Origin: Micromonospora sp. WMMD1128
Lineage (GTDB): Bacteria > Actinomycetota > Actinomycetes > Mycobacteriales > Micromonosporaceae
Direction: 5' to 3'
DNA: 64,000 bases
Assembly (NCBI RefSeq): GCF_027497235.1
Contig: NZ_CP114902.1
Location: 3,051,501 to 3,115,500 of the forward strand
Below are positions 17,930 through 26,999 of the stretch, one piece after another (position 1 is the stretch's first letter; each line of letters opens with the position of its first letter). The translations under genes were made by a program, and so were the position numbers. The notes below the pieces were generated by a model that saw nothing but the letters and a program-made list of their open reading frames with translations, ran no database searches and was not told the origin of the DNA.

Positions 17930-19150
17930 ATGCGTGTTTCCGCCGACGACGGCAATCCGCTCGCCCGGCTCACGCTCGACCAGCTCCGGCAGCGCACAAG
18001 CGTCAAGTGGCGGCTGCACCCGCCGGACGTGCTGCCGCTGTGGGTGGCGGAGCAGGACGTGCCGCTGGCCCCGCCGGTGGCCGACGCGCTGCGCCGCGCG
18101 ATCGACCTGGGCGACACCGGCTACGCGTACGGGACGGCGTTCGCGGAGGCGCTCGCCGGGTTCGCCGCGCAACGCTGGGGCTGGGCCGACTTCCCGGTCG
18201 GGCGCAGCGCGCTTGTGGCCGACGTGATGACGGGCGTGGTCGAGGTGTTGCGTCTGGTCACCGGGCGGGGTGACGCGGTGGTGGTCTGTCCCCCCGTCTA
18301 TCCGCCGTTCTACGCGTTCGTCACGCACGCCGACCGGCGGGTGGTCGAGGCTCCGCTCGGGCCGGACCTGCGGCTGGACCTCACCGCGCTGGACGAGTCG
18401 TTCCGCCGGGCGCGGGCCCTCGGCGACCGGCCGGCGTTCCTGCTCTGCAACCCGCACAACCCGACCGGGGTGGTGCATCGCGCCGACGAGCTGGCGGCCG
18501 TCGCCGAGCTGGCCGCGCGGCACGGCGTGCGGGTGCTCTCCGACGAGATCCACGCGCCGCTGGCGCTTGCCGGCGCGCGGTTCACCCCGTACCTCATGGT
18601 TCCCGGCGCGGAGGACGCGTTCGCCCTGCTCTCGGCGTCGAAGGCGTGGAACCTCGCCGGCCTCAAGGCGGCGGTGGCGGTCGCCGGCCCGGCCGCCGCC
18701 GCCGACCTGGCCCGAATGCCGGAGGAGGTCAGCCACGGCCCCAGCCACCTCGGCGTGCTCGCGCACACCGCCGCGTTCCGCGCCGGCGGGCCCTGGCTGG
18801 ACCTGCTGCTCGACGGCCTCGACGCCAACCGCGCGTTGCTCGGGACGTTGCTCGCCGAGCATCTGCCCGAGGTCACCTGGCACCGGCCCGAGGGCACGTT
18901 CCTCGCCTGGCTGGACTGCACCCGCCTCGGCGTGCCCACCGAGTCGCCGGGTGACGGGCCGGGGGTGGCAAGCGACCTGGCCGGCCCGGCGCGGATGTTC
19001 CTCGACGAGGCCCGGGTGGCGCTCAGCTCCGGGCACGTCTTCGGCGCCGGCGGCGCCGGCTTCGTGCGCCTCAACTTCGCCACCTCACCCGCCGTGCTGA
19101 CCGAGGCGGTGACCCGGATGGGCCGGGCGGTGGGGCCGGCCGCCGCCTGA
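17930..19150 (+). CDS. MalY/PatB-type PLP-dependent aminotransferase or cystathionine beta-lyase
   Basis: This 406-residue fold-type I PLP enzyme has the signature N-terminus of the MalY/PatB group: [21 protein letters not shown] and GYAYGT. The cofactor lysine is in [14 protein letters not shown], and NPHNPTG and SDEIHAPL are in the expected places. Members cleave C-S bonds in cystathionine or related thiols, or act as aminotransferases. It is monocistronic, 34 bases from the divergent GNAT gene. Confidence 0.9.
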   Translation: MRVSADDGNPLARLTLDQLRQRTSVKWRLHPPDVLPLWVAEQDVPLAPPVADALRRAIDLGDTGYAYGTAFAEALAGFAAQRWGWADFPVGRSALVADVMTGVVEVLRLVTGRGDAVVVCPPVYPPFYAFVTHADRRVVEAPLGPDLRLDLTALDESFRRARALGDRPAFLLCNPHNPTGVVHRADELAAVAELAARHGVRVLSDEIHAPLALAGARFTPYLMVPGAEDAFALLSASKAWNLAGLKAAVAVAGPAAAADLARMPEEVSHGPSHLGVLAHTAAFRAGGPWLDLLLDGLDANRALLGTLLAEHLPEVTWHRPEGTFLAWLDCTRLGVPTESPGDGPGVASDLAGPARMFLDEARVALSSGHVFGAGGAGFVRLNFATSPAVLTEAVTRMGRAVGPAAA

Positions 19151-19166
19151 CCGGCCCCCGCCGGGT

Positions 19167-19751
19167 TCAGCCGGCGCTCCGCCGGTCGAGCGTCTCGCGC
19201 AGGATCTCCGCGTGCCCGGTGTGCTGCCGGGTTTCGGCGATGACGTGCATCAGCACCTCGCGCACGCTCAGCACGGTGCCCGGCTCCTGCCAGGGCACGT
19301 CCGGCACCGGCTGCGTCGCGGACAGGTCGTCGACGGCGGCGATGATCTCCTCGGTGCGGGCGGCCACCCGGGCGTACCGGTCGAGGATGGCCGGCAGCGT
19401 GTCCTCGGGCAGCATCTGGAACGTCCGCTCCCGGTCGATCGCCCACGTCGGCAACTCGCGGGCCGTGCCGGCCATGAAGTCCGCCCAGGTCACGCCGTCA
19501 GGCAGGGTGAAGGCCATCACGTCCGGCCCTTCGGTGACGAACCGCAGCCAGTCCTCCTCGCCGGACGCGACGTGCTTGAGCACGCCGCCCAGGCAGAGCG
19601 CGCTGACGGTGGGACGCTCGCCGGCCTGCGCGTCGGTCAGGCCGCGCACGGTGGCGGTGAGCGCGGCGCGGGCGGCGGCGAGCGCGCGGAGCAGGTCGGC
19701 CCGCTCGGCGTCGAGCGCGGCAGGGGTCGTGGTCGGGACGGTCATGGTCAT
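19167..19751 (-). CDS. DinB-family protein
   Basis: This 194-residue four-helix-bundle protein of the DinB/YfiT-like group has likely metal-ligand histidines in GGVLKHVASGEEDW and VLMHVIAETRQHTGHAEIL. This is typical of mycothiol- or bacillithiol-dependent metalloenzymes. DUF664-type members are common in actinomycetes. The ATG at 19751 has AAGGAA upstream. It is divergent from a WYL regulator across a 90-base gap that holds a 25-bp palindrome, so it is probably that regulator's target. Confidence 0.85.
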   Translation of the reverse strand: MTMTVPTTTPAALDAERADLLRALAAARAALTATVRGLTDAQAGERPTVSALCLGGVLKHVASGEEDWLRFVTEGPDVMAFTLPDGVTWADFMAGTARELPTWAIDRERTFQMLPEDTLPAILDRYARVAARTEEIIAAVDDLSATQPVPDVPWQEPGTVLSVREVLMHVIAETRQHTGHAEILRETLDRRSAG

Positions 19752-19797
19752 CGGTTCCTTCCGGTCCTGATCGGGTACGGGTCCCACCGTCCCAGCC

Positions 19798-19822
19798 GTA
19801 GCGGACAGGTTGTGTCCGCTAC
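19798..19822. promoter_or_regulatory. 25-bp perfect palindrome, candidate WYL-regulator operator
   Basis: The arms GTAGCGGACA (19798-19807) and TGTCCGCTAC (19813-19822) are exact complements around the spacer GGTTG. The site lies between the divergent DinB and WYL-regulator genes, 20 bases before the regulator start. Length, symmetry and place fit an operator used for autoregulation and for control of the DinB gene. Confidence 0.65.
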
Positions 19823-19841
19823 TGCCGGCAGAATGCGGACC

Positions 19842-20837
19842 ATGTCGACGACCTCCGCCCGGCTGCTCTCCCTGCTGTCCCTGCTCCAGGCCCGCCGCGA
19901 CTGGCCGGGGGCGGTGCTTGCCGAACGGCTCGGGGTCAGCCCGCGCACCGTGCGCCGGGACGTCGACCGGCTGCGCGAGCTGGGCTACCCCATCGCCGGC
20001 GCCAAGGGGCCGGACGGCGGCTACCGGCTGGGCGCCGGCTCGGCCCTGCCGCCGTTGCTCTTCGACGACGAGCAGGCCGTCGCGCTCACCGTGGCGTTGC
20101 AGACCGCCGCGACCACGGTCACCGGCATCGAGGAGGCCGCCGCGCGGGCGCTGACCACGGTCCGGCAGGTGATGCCGGCGCGGCTGCGCCACCGCGTCGA
20201 CGCCCTGCGGGTCGTCGCCGTGGAGCGCGCCGGCGCGCCGGCGAAGCCCCGGGTCGAGCCGGCCCTGCTGATGACGCTCAGCGCCGCCGTGCACGCCCGG
20301 GAGGTGCTGCGCTTCGACTACCCGCCCGCGCCGACGGCCGACCCGACCGACGGCGCGCCGCTCCCCCGGCGGGTGCAGCCGCACCACCTGGTCACCTGGG
20401 GCGGGCGCTGGTACCTGGTCGCCTGGGACCTGGACCGCGACGACTGGCGCACGTTCCGCGTCGACCGGCTCCGTCCGCGTACTCCCACCGGCCCCCGGTT
20501 CACGCCCCGGGAGCTGCCCGGCGGGGACGTGGCCGCGTTCGTCGCCGGGCGGTTCCGTGGCGCCGGCGGCCCCGGCGACTGGCCGTGCCAGGGCGAGGTG
20601 ATCCTCGACCTGCCCGCCCGGACGGTCTCCACGTGGACCCGCGACGGCCTGGTCGAGGAGATCGGCCCGGACCGTTGCCGGCTGGTGCTGGGCGCCTGGT
20701 CCTGGCCGGGCCTGGCGGCCGTGCTGGGCCGCTACGACGCCGACATCGAGGTGGTCGGGCCACCGGAGCTGCGGGCCGCCTTCGCCCACCTGGCCCGGCG
20801 TTACGCCGCCGCCGCGCGCCGCCCGGACGGCGGATAG
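19842..20837 (+). CDS. YafY-type HTH-WYL transcriptional regulator
   Basis: This 331-residue regulator has an N-terminal HTH_11 winged helix (RLLSLLSLLQARRDWPGAVLAERLGVSPRTVRRDVDRL in segments), a WYL ligand-binding domain (the WYLVAW strand is the variant of the WYL motif) and a C-terminal WCX extension. WYL domains sense nucleotides or other small ligands. The ATG at 19842 is chosen; another lies at 19833. It is divergent from the DinB gene, with a perfect palindrome in front of it. Its ligand is unknown. Confidence 0.9.
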   Translation: MSTTSARLLSLLSLLQARRDWPGAVLAERLGVSPRTVRRDVDRLRELGYPIAGAKGPDGGYRLGAGSALPPLLFDDEQAVALTVALQTAATTVTGIEEAAARALTTVRQVMPARLRHRVDALRVVAVERAGAPAKPRVEPALLMTLSAAVHAREVLRFDYPPAPTADPTDGAPLPRRVQPHHLVTWGGRWYLVAWDLDRDDWRTFRVDRLRPRTPTGPRFTPRELPGGDVAAFVAGRFRGAGGPGDWPCQGEVILDLPARTVSTWTRDGLVEEIGPDRCRLVLGAWSWPGLAAVLGRYDADIEVVGPPELRAAFAHLARRYAAAARRPDGG

Positions 20838-20843
20838 GGCCGG

Positions 20844-21614
20844 TCAGTCGGCCGTCGACCGTTCGGCGACCACCACGGAGATGCCGTCGAGGACCCGCTG
20901 GAGACCGAACTCGAACGCGTGGTCCGGCCCGTACGCCGCGCCGTGGGCCATGCCGGCGGCGGTGCCGACCCGGGCGGCGAGCGGGAACGTGCCGGCGGTC
21001 ATGAACTTCTCCAACCAGGGCGCGTGCGTCTGCCACCACTGGTCGTCAGTCATCCCGGTCTCGCGCTCCAGCTCGACCACGTCGAGGGCGGCGCGGGCCG
21101 CGCTCTTGGCGTGCCCGAGCACGAGGGTCAGCACGGCGTCCATCTCCACGTCGTCGAGCCCGATGTCGGCGACCGCCCGCAGCTCGTGATCGTATTTGGC
21201 CAGCACGTTGGGGCCGAGGACCGGCCGGGTGGTCTCGGCGCGCAGCAGCCACGGGTGGGCGCGGTAGAGCGCCAGATTGTCCCGGGCGATGCGCTCCAGC
21301 CGGCCACGCCAGCCGCCCGGCACGTCGGTCGGGCGGGGCAGGTCGCCGAGGACGGCGTCGACCATGACGTCGAGCAGCTCGGCCTTGCCCGGCACGTAGG
21401 TGTAGACGGACATGGTGCCGACGCCGAGCGCGTCGCTGACCCGGCGCATGGTGAGCGCGTCGATGCCCTCGGCGTCGGCGATCTCGACGGCCGTCCGCAC
21501 GATCCGGTCGACGCTGAGGCCGGGCCCGGCGCCGCGGCTGGTCGGCTCCCGCGTACGCCAGAGAAGGGCCAGGCTGCGGGCGGGGTCGGCCTTGCGCCTG
21601 CGGTCGGTCGACAT
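20844..21614 (-). CDS. TetR-family transcriptional regulator
   Basis: This 256-residue repressor has an N-terminal TetR helix-turn-helix (IVRTAVEIADAEGIDALTMRRVSDALGVGTMSVYTYVPGKAELL in segments) and a TetR_C type ligand domain (AHPWLLRAETTRPVLGPN, LGLDDVEMDAVL-like). This class often controls efflux or drug response. It is divergent from helR, and the short palindrome GGCGGGA-TC-TCCCGCC (21678-21693) in the shared region could be its operator. The ligand is not known. Confidence 0.9.
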   Translation of the reverse strand: MSTDRRRKADPARSLALLWRTREPTSRGAGPGLSVDRIVRTAVEIADAEGIDALTMRRVSDALGVGTMSVYTYVPGKAELLDVMVDAVLGDLPRPTDVPGGWRGRLERIARDNLALYRAHPWLLRAETTRPVLGPNVLAKYDHELRAVADIGLDDVEMDAVLTLVLGHAKSAARAALDVVELERETGMTDDQWWQTHAPWLEKFMTAGTFPLAARVGTAAGMAHGAAYGPDHAFEFGLQRVLDGISVVVAERSTAD

Positions 21615-21677
21615 GGTGCCGTCATCCTACCGACCGCGGAATCCGCACGCGGCCGACGGGACAGGCGCAAAAAGAAT

Positions 21678-21693
21678 GGCGGGATCTCCCGCC
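21678..21693. promoter_or_regulatory. Inverted repeat in the TetR-helR intergenic region
   Basis: GGCGGGA and TCCCGCC are exact complements around a TC centre. The site lies 64 bases before the TetR start and upstream of the likely rifamycin-associated element. It is a candidate TetR autoregulatory site, though a GC-rich repeat this short could also be chance. Confidence 0.35.
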
Positions 21694-21716
21694 ACTACCA
21701 ACATATAGCGCACCCC

Positions 21717-21735
21717 CGGTCTTGCGGCAAGCCCC
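21717..21735 (+). promoter_or_regulatory. Putative rifamycin-associated element (RAE) before helR
   Basis: The core CTTGC-G-GCAAG (21721-21731) is a perfect 11-bp palindrome followed by CCCCC. This matches my memory of the actinomycete RAE, a 19-bp inverted repeat with a GGGGCTTGC / GCAAGCCCC pattern. The right half fits completely; the left outer bases (CGGT) deviate. It is 102 bases upstream of the helR GTG, and a TATAGC hexamer (21704-21709) lies beside it. RAEs give rifamycin-inducible expression, and helR genes are known to carry them. Confidence 0.65.
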
Positions 21736-21837
21736 CGGTGACGGCGCAGAATTGCCGGCCGAAGCCCATTTCCCCGCACCTGAGAAAGCCGTGAAGAGCG
21801 GAGGCCCTCGCGTGCCCGCAGATCGGAGCCCACGCCC

Positions 21838-24027
21838 GTGAACCCGTCCACCACAAGCGTCTTCGATCTTCCCGACCGCCTCTCGGCGAAGGCCGATCCA
21901 GCCCTGGTCGCCGACGACGAACGGCACTTCGCGACCATCGCGGACAGCCTGCGCCGGTCGGTCGCGGAGCTGTCCGACCGGCTCGGCACCGCACGCCGGG
22001 CCGCCGGCGGCAAGGGCCGGCAGGCCGTCGACCGGGACCAGGAGATCCGCCGGCTGACCGCGCGCCTGCGTACCCTGCGCCGCTACGGCCTGGACCTGTG
22101 CCTGGGCCGGATGGTCGGCGCGGACGGCGCCGAACCGGTGTACGTGGGACGGCTGGGCCTCACCGACGGCGCGGGCGGGCGGCTGCTGCTGGACTGGCGC
22201 TCCCCCGCCGCCGAACCGTTCTTCGGCGCCACCCACGCCGACCCGATGGGGCTGGCCAGCCGCCGCCGCTACCGCTGGACCCTGGGCCGGATCACCGACT
22301 ACTGGGACGAGGTGTTCACCGCCGACGGGCTCACCGGGCACGCCGCCCTCGACGACCAGTCCGCGTTCATCGCCAGCCTGGGCGACACCCGGTCGGCGCG
22401 GATGCGCGACGTGCTCGGCACCATCCAGGCCGATCAGGACGCCATCATCCGGGCCGGTTCCCGGGGTGCGCTCGTCGTCGACGGCGGGCCGGGCACCGGC
22501 AAGACCGTCGTCGCGTTGCACCGCACCGCGTACCTGCTGCACGCCGACCCACGGCTGGGCGAACGGCGCGGCGGGGTGCTCGTCGTCGGGCCGCACCAGC
22601 CGTACCTGAGCTACGTCTCGGACGTGCTGCCCAGCCTCGGCGAGGAGGACGTGCAGATCTGCACGCTGCGTGACCTGGTGCCCGAGGGCGCGGCGGCGGG
22701 CGCCGAGACGGACCCGGAGGTGGCCCGGCTGAAGTCGTCCGCGCGGCTGGTCGACGCGGTCGAGGAGGCGGTGCGGTTCTACGAGGAGCCGCCCACGACG
22801 TCGTTGACGGTCGTCGTCGAGGACGCCGAGCTGCGGTTGACCGCCGGCGACTGGGCGGAGGCGTTCGCGGCGGCCGGGCCCGGCGCGCCACACAACGAAG
22901 CCCGCGACGACGTGTGGGAGGAGCTGGTCACGATCCTGCTGGAGCGGTACGACGGCGACACGCCGGAGCAGGCGGTCCGCCGGTCGCTTGCCGGCAACCG
23001 CGAGCTGGTCACCGCGTTCGGCCGGGCGTGGCCGCTGCTCGACCCGGCCGACGTCGTCGCGGACCTGTGGTCGGTGCCGGCCTACCTGCGCCGGTGCGCT
23101 CCCGACCTGAGCGTGGACGAGATCCGTACGCTGCGGCGGGCCGACGCCCGGGCCTGGACGGTGGCCGACCTGCCGCTGCTGGACGCGGCGCGGCGGCGGG
23201 TCGGTGACCCGGAGGCGTCCCGGCGGCGGCGCCGCAACGACGCGGCCCTCCACGCGCAGCGGGAGCGGATGGACACGGTCGTCGACGCGCTGATCGCCTC
23301 GCACGCCTACGACGACGGCGAGGGGCTGATGACCATGCTGGCCGGCGCGGACATGCGGACCAGCCTGGTCGACGACAGCGTGCTGGCCGTCGCCGACCCG
23401 GACCTGTTGGCCGGGCCGTTCGCGCACGTGGTGGTGGACGAGGCGCAGGAGCTGACCGACGCCGAGTGGCAGATGCTGCTGGCGCGCTGCCCGTCGCGCA
23501 GCTTCACCGTGGTCGGCGACCGGGCCCAGGCCCGGCACGGGTTCACCGAGTCGTGGCGGGAACGGCTGGAACGGGTCGGTCTCGACCGGATCGAGCTGGC
23601 CTCACTCACCGTCAACTACCGCACCCCGGCACAGGTGATGGCGGAGGCCGAACCGGTCATCCGGGCGGTGCTGCCGGACGCCAACGTGCCGACGTCCGTC
23701 CGTACCGGCGACGTGCCGGTGCGGCACGGCGCCCGCGCGGACCTGCACGCGGTGGTGGCGGCGTGGCTCGCCGCCCACGCCGAGGGGATCGCCTGCGTGA
23801 TCGGCGACCCGGAGTTCCCGGCGTCGGACCGGGTCCGGTCGCTGACCCCGGAGCTGGCCAAGGGCCTGGAGTTCGACCTGGTCGTGCTGGTCGCCCCGGA
23901 GGCGTTCGGCGACGGGATCTCCGGGGCGGTGGACCGCTACGTGGCGATGACCCGGGCCACCCGCGAACTGGTCGTCCTCGCCGGCGGGGGCGGCGGGACC
24001 GCCCCCGCCGGTCGCGCTACCGGGTGA
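21838..24027 (+). CDS. helR: HelD/HelR-type RNA polymerase recycling ATPase
   Basis: This 729-residue UvrD-like superfamily 1 protein removes RNA polymerase from stalled complexes. In actinomycetes HelR displaces rifamycin from the polymerase and gives resistance. Walker A is GGPGTGKT (about residues 216-223), Walker B is VVVDEAQELTD, motif III is VVGDRAQA, and the C-terminal motif is VAMTRATREL. The long N-terminal coiled coil (about residues 20-90) is typical of HelD. LLLDWRSPAAEPFF is the family 1A segment. GTG 21838 is preceded by GGAG at nine bases. The upstream RAE-like palindrome favours HelR over generic HelD. Confidence 0.88.
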   Translation: MNPSTTSVFDLPDRLSAKADPALVADDERHFATIADSLRRSVAELSDRLGTARRAAGGKGRQAVDRDQEIRRLTARLRTLRRYGLDLCLGRMVGADGAEPVYVGRLGLTDGAGGRLLLDWRSPAAEPFFGATHADPMGLASRRRYRWTLGRITDYWDEVFTADGLTGHAALDDQSAFIASLGDTRSARMRDVLGTIQADQDAIIRAGSRGALVVDGGPGTGKTVVALHRTAYLLHADPRLGERRGGVLVVGPHQPYLSYVSDVLPSLGEEDVQICTLRDLVPEGAAAGAETDPEVARLKSSARLVDAVEEAVRFYEEPPTTSLTVVVEDAELRLTAGDWAEAFAAAGPGAPHNEARDDVWEELVTILLERYDGDTPEQAVRRSLAGNRELVTAFGRAWPLLDPADVVADLWSVPAYLRRCAPDLSVDEIRTLRRADARAWTVADLPLLDAARRRVGDPEASRRRRRNDAALHAQRERMDTVVDALIASHAYDDGEGLMTMLAGADMRTSLVDDSVLAVADPDLLAGPFAHVVVDEAQELTDAEWQMLLARCPSRSFTVVGDRAQARHGFTESWRERLERVGLDRIELASLTVNYRTPAQVMAEAEPVIRAVLPDANVPTSVRTGDVPVRHGARADLHAVVAAWLAAHAEGIACVIGDPEFPASDRVRSLTPELAKGLEFDLVVLVAPEAFGDGISGAVDRYVAMTRATRELVVLAGGGGGTAPAGRATG

Positions 24028-24895
24028 GCAGTTCCCGCAGCGCCTTGCTGATCTCGGCCGGCGCCTCCTCGGCCATGAAGTGCCCGGCCGTGGTGGTGCG
24101 GTGGTCCAGGTCCGGCGCCCAGGCCCGCCACACCGCCGCCGCGTCGTAGCCGAGCGCCGCGCCCCAGTCCTGCTGGACCACCGTGACCGGCATGGTCAGC
24201 CGCCGGCCCGCGTCCCGGTCCGCCCGGTCGTGCGCCACGTCGATCCCGGCCGAGGCGCGGTAGTCGGCGACGATCGAGTCGACCGCCTCCCGGGAGGCCC
24301 GCAGGTACTCGGCCCGCACGTCCGCCGGAACAGCCGCCGGGTCGCTGGTCCAGGCGTCGAGGAAGTGACCGAAGAAGTCGTCCGCGCTCGCCGAGATCAT
24401 CCGCTCCGGCAGGCCGGGTGGCTGCGCCATCAGGTAGAGGTGGAACGCCACCGACGCGGACACGCCGTGCAGCACGTCCCACATGTCGAGGGTGGGCAGC
24501 ACGTCCAGCGACGCCAGGTGGGTGACCGCGTCCGGGTGGTCGAGGCCGGCGCGGACCGCCACCAGGGCGCCCCGGTCGTGCCCGGCCAGCGCGAACCGGT
24601 CGTGCCCGAGCGCCCGAGCCAGGGCCACCACGTCCGCGGCCATGGTCCGCTTCGCGTACGTCTGATCGGTGTGCGCGGGCGGCTTGTCGCTGGCGCCGTA
24701 TCCGCGCAGGTCCGGGCAGATCACGGTGTGGTCGGCGGCCAGATCGGCGGCGACGTGCCGCCACATCAGGTGGGTCTGCGGAAAGCCGTGCAGCAGCATG
24801 ATCGGGCGGCCCGCGCCGCCCACCGCCACGTTCAGCGCCACACCGTCGGCGACGGTGACACGCTTGTGGTCGAATCCGGTGATGCCTGTGGTCAT
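24017..24895 (-). CDS. Alpha/beta hydrolase, haloacetate dehalogenase-like
   Basis: This 292-residue hydrolase resembles fluoroacetate/haloacetate dehalogenases. The oxyanion segment is LHGFPQTHLMWR, DLRGYGASDKP is typical, the nucleophile aspartate is in AGHDRGA, and the catalytic histidine is in TAGHFMAEEAP. An aspartate nucleophile excludes serine esterases; epoxide hydrolases share this fold and remain possible. The end overlaps the convergent helR gene by 11 bases. It is divergent from a SARP regulator 97 bases away, which may control it. Confidence 0.85.
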   Translation of the reverse strand: MTTGITGFDHKRVTVADGVALNVAVGGAGRPIMLLHGFPQTHLMWRHVAADLAADHTVICPDLRGYGASDKPPAHTDQTYAKRTMAADVVALARALGHDRFALAGHDRGALVAVRAGLDHPDAVTHLASLDVLPTLDMWDVLHGVSASVAFHLYLMAQPPGLPERMISASADDFFGHFLDAWTSDPAAVPADVRAEYLRASREAVDSIVADYRASAGIDVAHDRADRDAGRRLTMPVTVVQQDWGAALGYDAAAVWRAWAPDLDHRTTTAGHFMAEEAPAEISKALRELLTR

Positions 24896-24991
24896 CTCGG
24901 TGCCTCTCTTCTCCGTCGTACCGGCCAAGCGTGGCGGCGTCGGATGAGCAACCGATGAGCGCGGTACGGTGACCCGGTCGAGGAGGGGTCG

Positions 24992-26941
24992 GTGCCTGTC
25001 AGCTTCGGGGTGCTCGGGCCGGTCACGGCCTGGGACGGCGCCGGCGCGCCGGTCGACCTGAAGGGCCCCCGGCACCGCGCGGTGCTGGCCCGGCTGATCG
25101 TGGCCCGGGGCCGGGTGGTGCCCGTCGGCCACCTCGTCGAGGACCTGTGGGACGACCCGCCGCCGGGCGCGGTCGGTGCGGTCCGCACGTTCGTCGCGGC
25201 GCTGCGCCGCCGGCTGGAACCGCACCGCCCGCCCCGCGAGCCGGCGCGGCTGCTGATCACCGACGGACCGGGGTACGCGCTGCGCGCCGCCCCGGACACC
25301 GTCGACGCCTGGCGGTTCGCCGAGGCAGTCACCGGCGCCGCCGACGCACTCCCCGGGTCGACGCTGCACCGGCTCGACGCGGCGCTGGGCCTGTGGCGCG
25401 GGCCCGCGTACGCCGACTTCGACAGGCCGTGGGCGCGCGCCGACCGCCACCGACTCGACCAGTTGCGGCTGACCGCGGTGGAACGGCGGGCCGAGGCGCT
25501 GCTGGCGCTCGGGCGGGCCGCCGACGCCGTACCCGATCTGGACGCCCACGTCGCGGACCACCCGTGGCGGGAGGACGGCTGGCGGCTGCTGGCGCTGGCG
25601 CTCTACCGGGCCGGGCGGCAGGCCGACGCGCTCGCCGTGCTGCGCCGGGCCCGCGAGCTGCTGCGCGACCAGCTCGGCCTGGACCCCGGCCCGCGACTGC
25701 GTGGGCTGGAGGCCGACCTGAGACGCCATGCCGACGCGGAGCCGACCGGCCCGGCCCGGGTGTGGGCGGACGCCGCGGCGGCGTACGAGCGCAGCGTGGT
25801 GCCCGGCTCGCGGGCCCGGCTGGAATCCACCGTCGGCCTGCTGCGCAGCCTCGCGGTGACCGGGCCGGGCGGCCTGGAGGCGGCCCGGGACCAGCGGGTC
25901 GCGGCCATCGACGCGGCCGAGCAACTCGGCGACCCGGACCTCACCGCGCGGGTGATCGGCGGGTACGACGTGCCGGCGATCTGGACCCGCGCGGACGACC
26001 CGGAGCAGGCGGCCCGGGTGGTGGCCGCGGCGGAACGGGCCCTGGCCGGCCTGGGTCCGGACGGGCCGGACGCGACCCGGGCCCGGCTGCTCGCCACCGT
26101 CGCGGTCGAGTCACGCGGCCTGCCGTCGACGCGCGGTCCGGAGGCGGCCCGGCAGGCCGAGGCGATCGCCCGACGCCTGGCCGACCCGGCGTTGCTGGCC
26201 CAGGCGCTCAACGGCGTGTTCATGCAGACGTTCCACCGGGCCGGGCTGGCCGCCGAACGGGACGCGGTCGGCGCGGAACTGGTCGCGCTGGCCGCCCGGC
26301 ACGGCCTCGCCCCGGTGGAGATCCTCGGGCACCTGATCCGGGTGCAGGCGCGCGGCGCGCTCGCCGACTTCGGCACGGCCGACACGCACGCCGACGCCGC
26401 CGACCGGCTCGCCGCGCGCCACGAGTCCCCGCTCACCGGTGTCTTCACCACCTGGTACCGGGCCATGCGCACGGCGGCGACCGGCGCGCCCCACCCGGAG
26501 GCGGAGGCCGCCTACCGGTCGGCGGCGACCCGGCTGGCCGGCTGCGGCATGCCCGGCGTGGAACGCGGCCTGCTCCCGCTGGCGCTGCTGTGCCTGCGGG
26601 TGTGGCACGACCGGCCGGCCGACTTTCCCGACGACACCGACTGGGGACCGTACGCGCCGTGGGCCCGCCCGCTGACCCTGCTCGCCGCCGGTCGCCGCGC
26701 CGACGCGACCGCCGCGCTGCGCCGCACCCCCGCACCGCCGCGCGACCTGCTTCAGGAGGCGCTGTGGACGCTCACCGGCCACGCGGCGGTGGCGCTCGGC
26801 GACCGGGACGCGATCCGGCGGGCCCGGGCGGCCCTCGCCCCGGCGGCGCACGAGCTGGTCGGCGCCGGCAGCGGCATGCTCACCGCCGGCCCGGTCGCGA
26901 CGCACCTGGACCGGTTCGACGCCGCCCTCGGTCCCGACTGA
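24992..26941 (+). CDS. SARP/AfsR-type regulator with BTAD domain
   Basis: This 649-residue regulator has an N-terminal OmpR-like winged helix (FGVLGPVTAWDGAGAPVDLKG onwards, about residues 1-95) and a bacterial transcriptional activation domain (about 95-245, with DQLRLTAVERRAEALLALGR). A long C-terminal helical TPR-like region without a visible NTPase P-loop follows. SARP proteins activate antibiotic or other secondary metabolite genes, but this one sits next to a hydrolase rather than a biosynthetic cluster. GAGGAGGGG precedes the GTG start. Confidence 0.88.
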   Translation: MPVSFGVLGPVTAWDGAGAPVDLKGPRHRAVLARLIVARGRVVPVGHLVEDLWDDPPPGAVGAVRTFVAALRRRLEPHRPPREPARLLITDGPGYALRAAPDTVDAWRFAEAVTGAADALPGSTLHRLDAALGLWRGPAYADFDRPWARADRHRLDQLRLTAVERRAEALLALGRAADAVPDLDAHVADHPWREDGWRLLALALYRAGRQADALAVLRRARELLRDQLGLDPGPRLRGLEADLRRHADAEPTGPARVWADAAAAYERSVVPGSRARLESTVGLLRSLAVTGPGGLEAARDQRVAAIDAAEQLGDPDLTARVIGGYDVPAIWTRADDPEQAARVVAAAERALAGLGPDGPDATRARLLATVAVESRGLPSTRGPEAARQAEAIARRLADPALLAQALNGVFMQTFHRAGLAAERDAVGAELVALAARHGLAPVEILGHLIRVQARGALADFGTADTHADAADRLAARHESPLTGVFTTWYRAMRTAATGAPHPEAEAAYRSAATRLAGCGMPGVERGLLPLALLCLRVWHDRPADFPDDTDWGPYAPWARPLTLLAAGRRADATAALRRTPAPPRDLLQEALWTLTGHAAVALGDRDAIRRARAALAPAAHELVGAGSGMLTAGPVATHLDRFDAALGPD

Positions 26942-26999
26942 CCGACGGTCGCCGCCGCCCCGGGGCGGCGCGACCGGGAAGCGGGGCTAGGGTGCGGCG

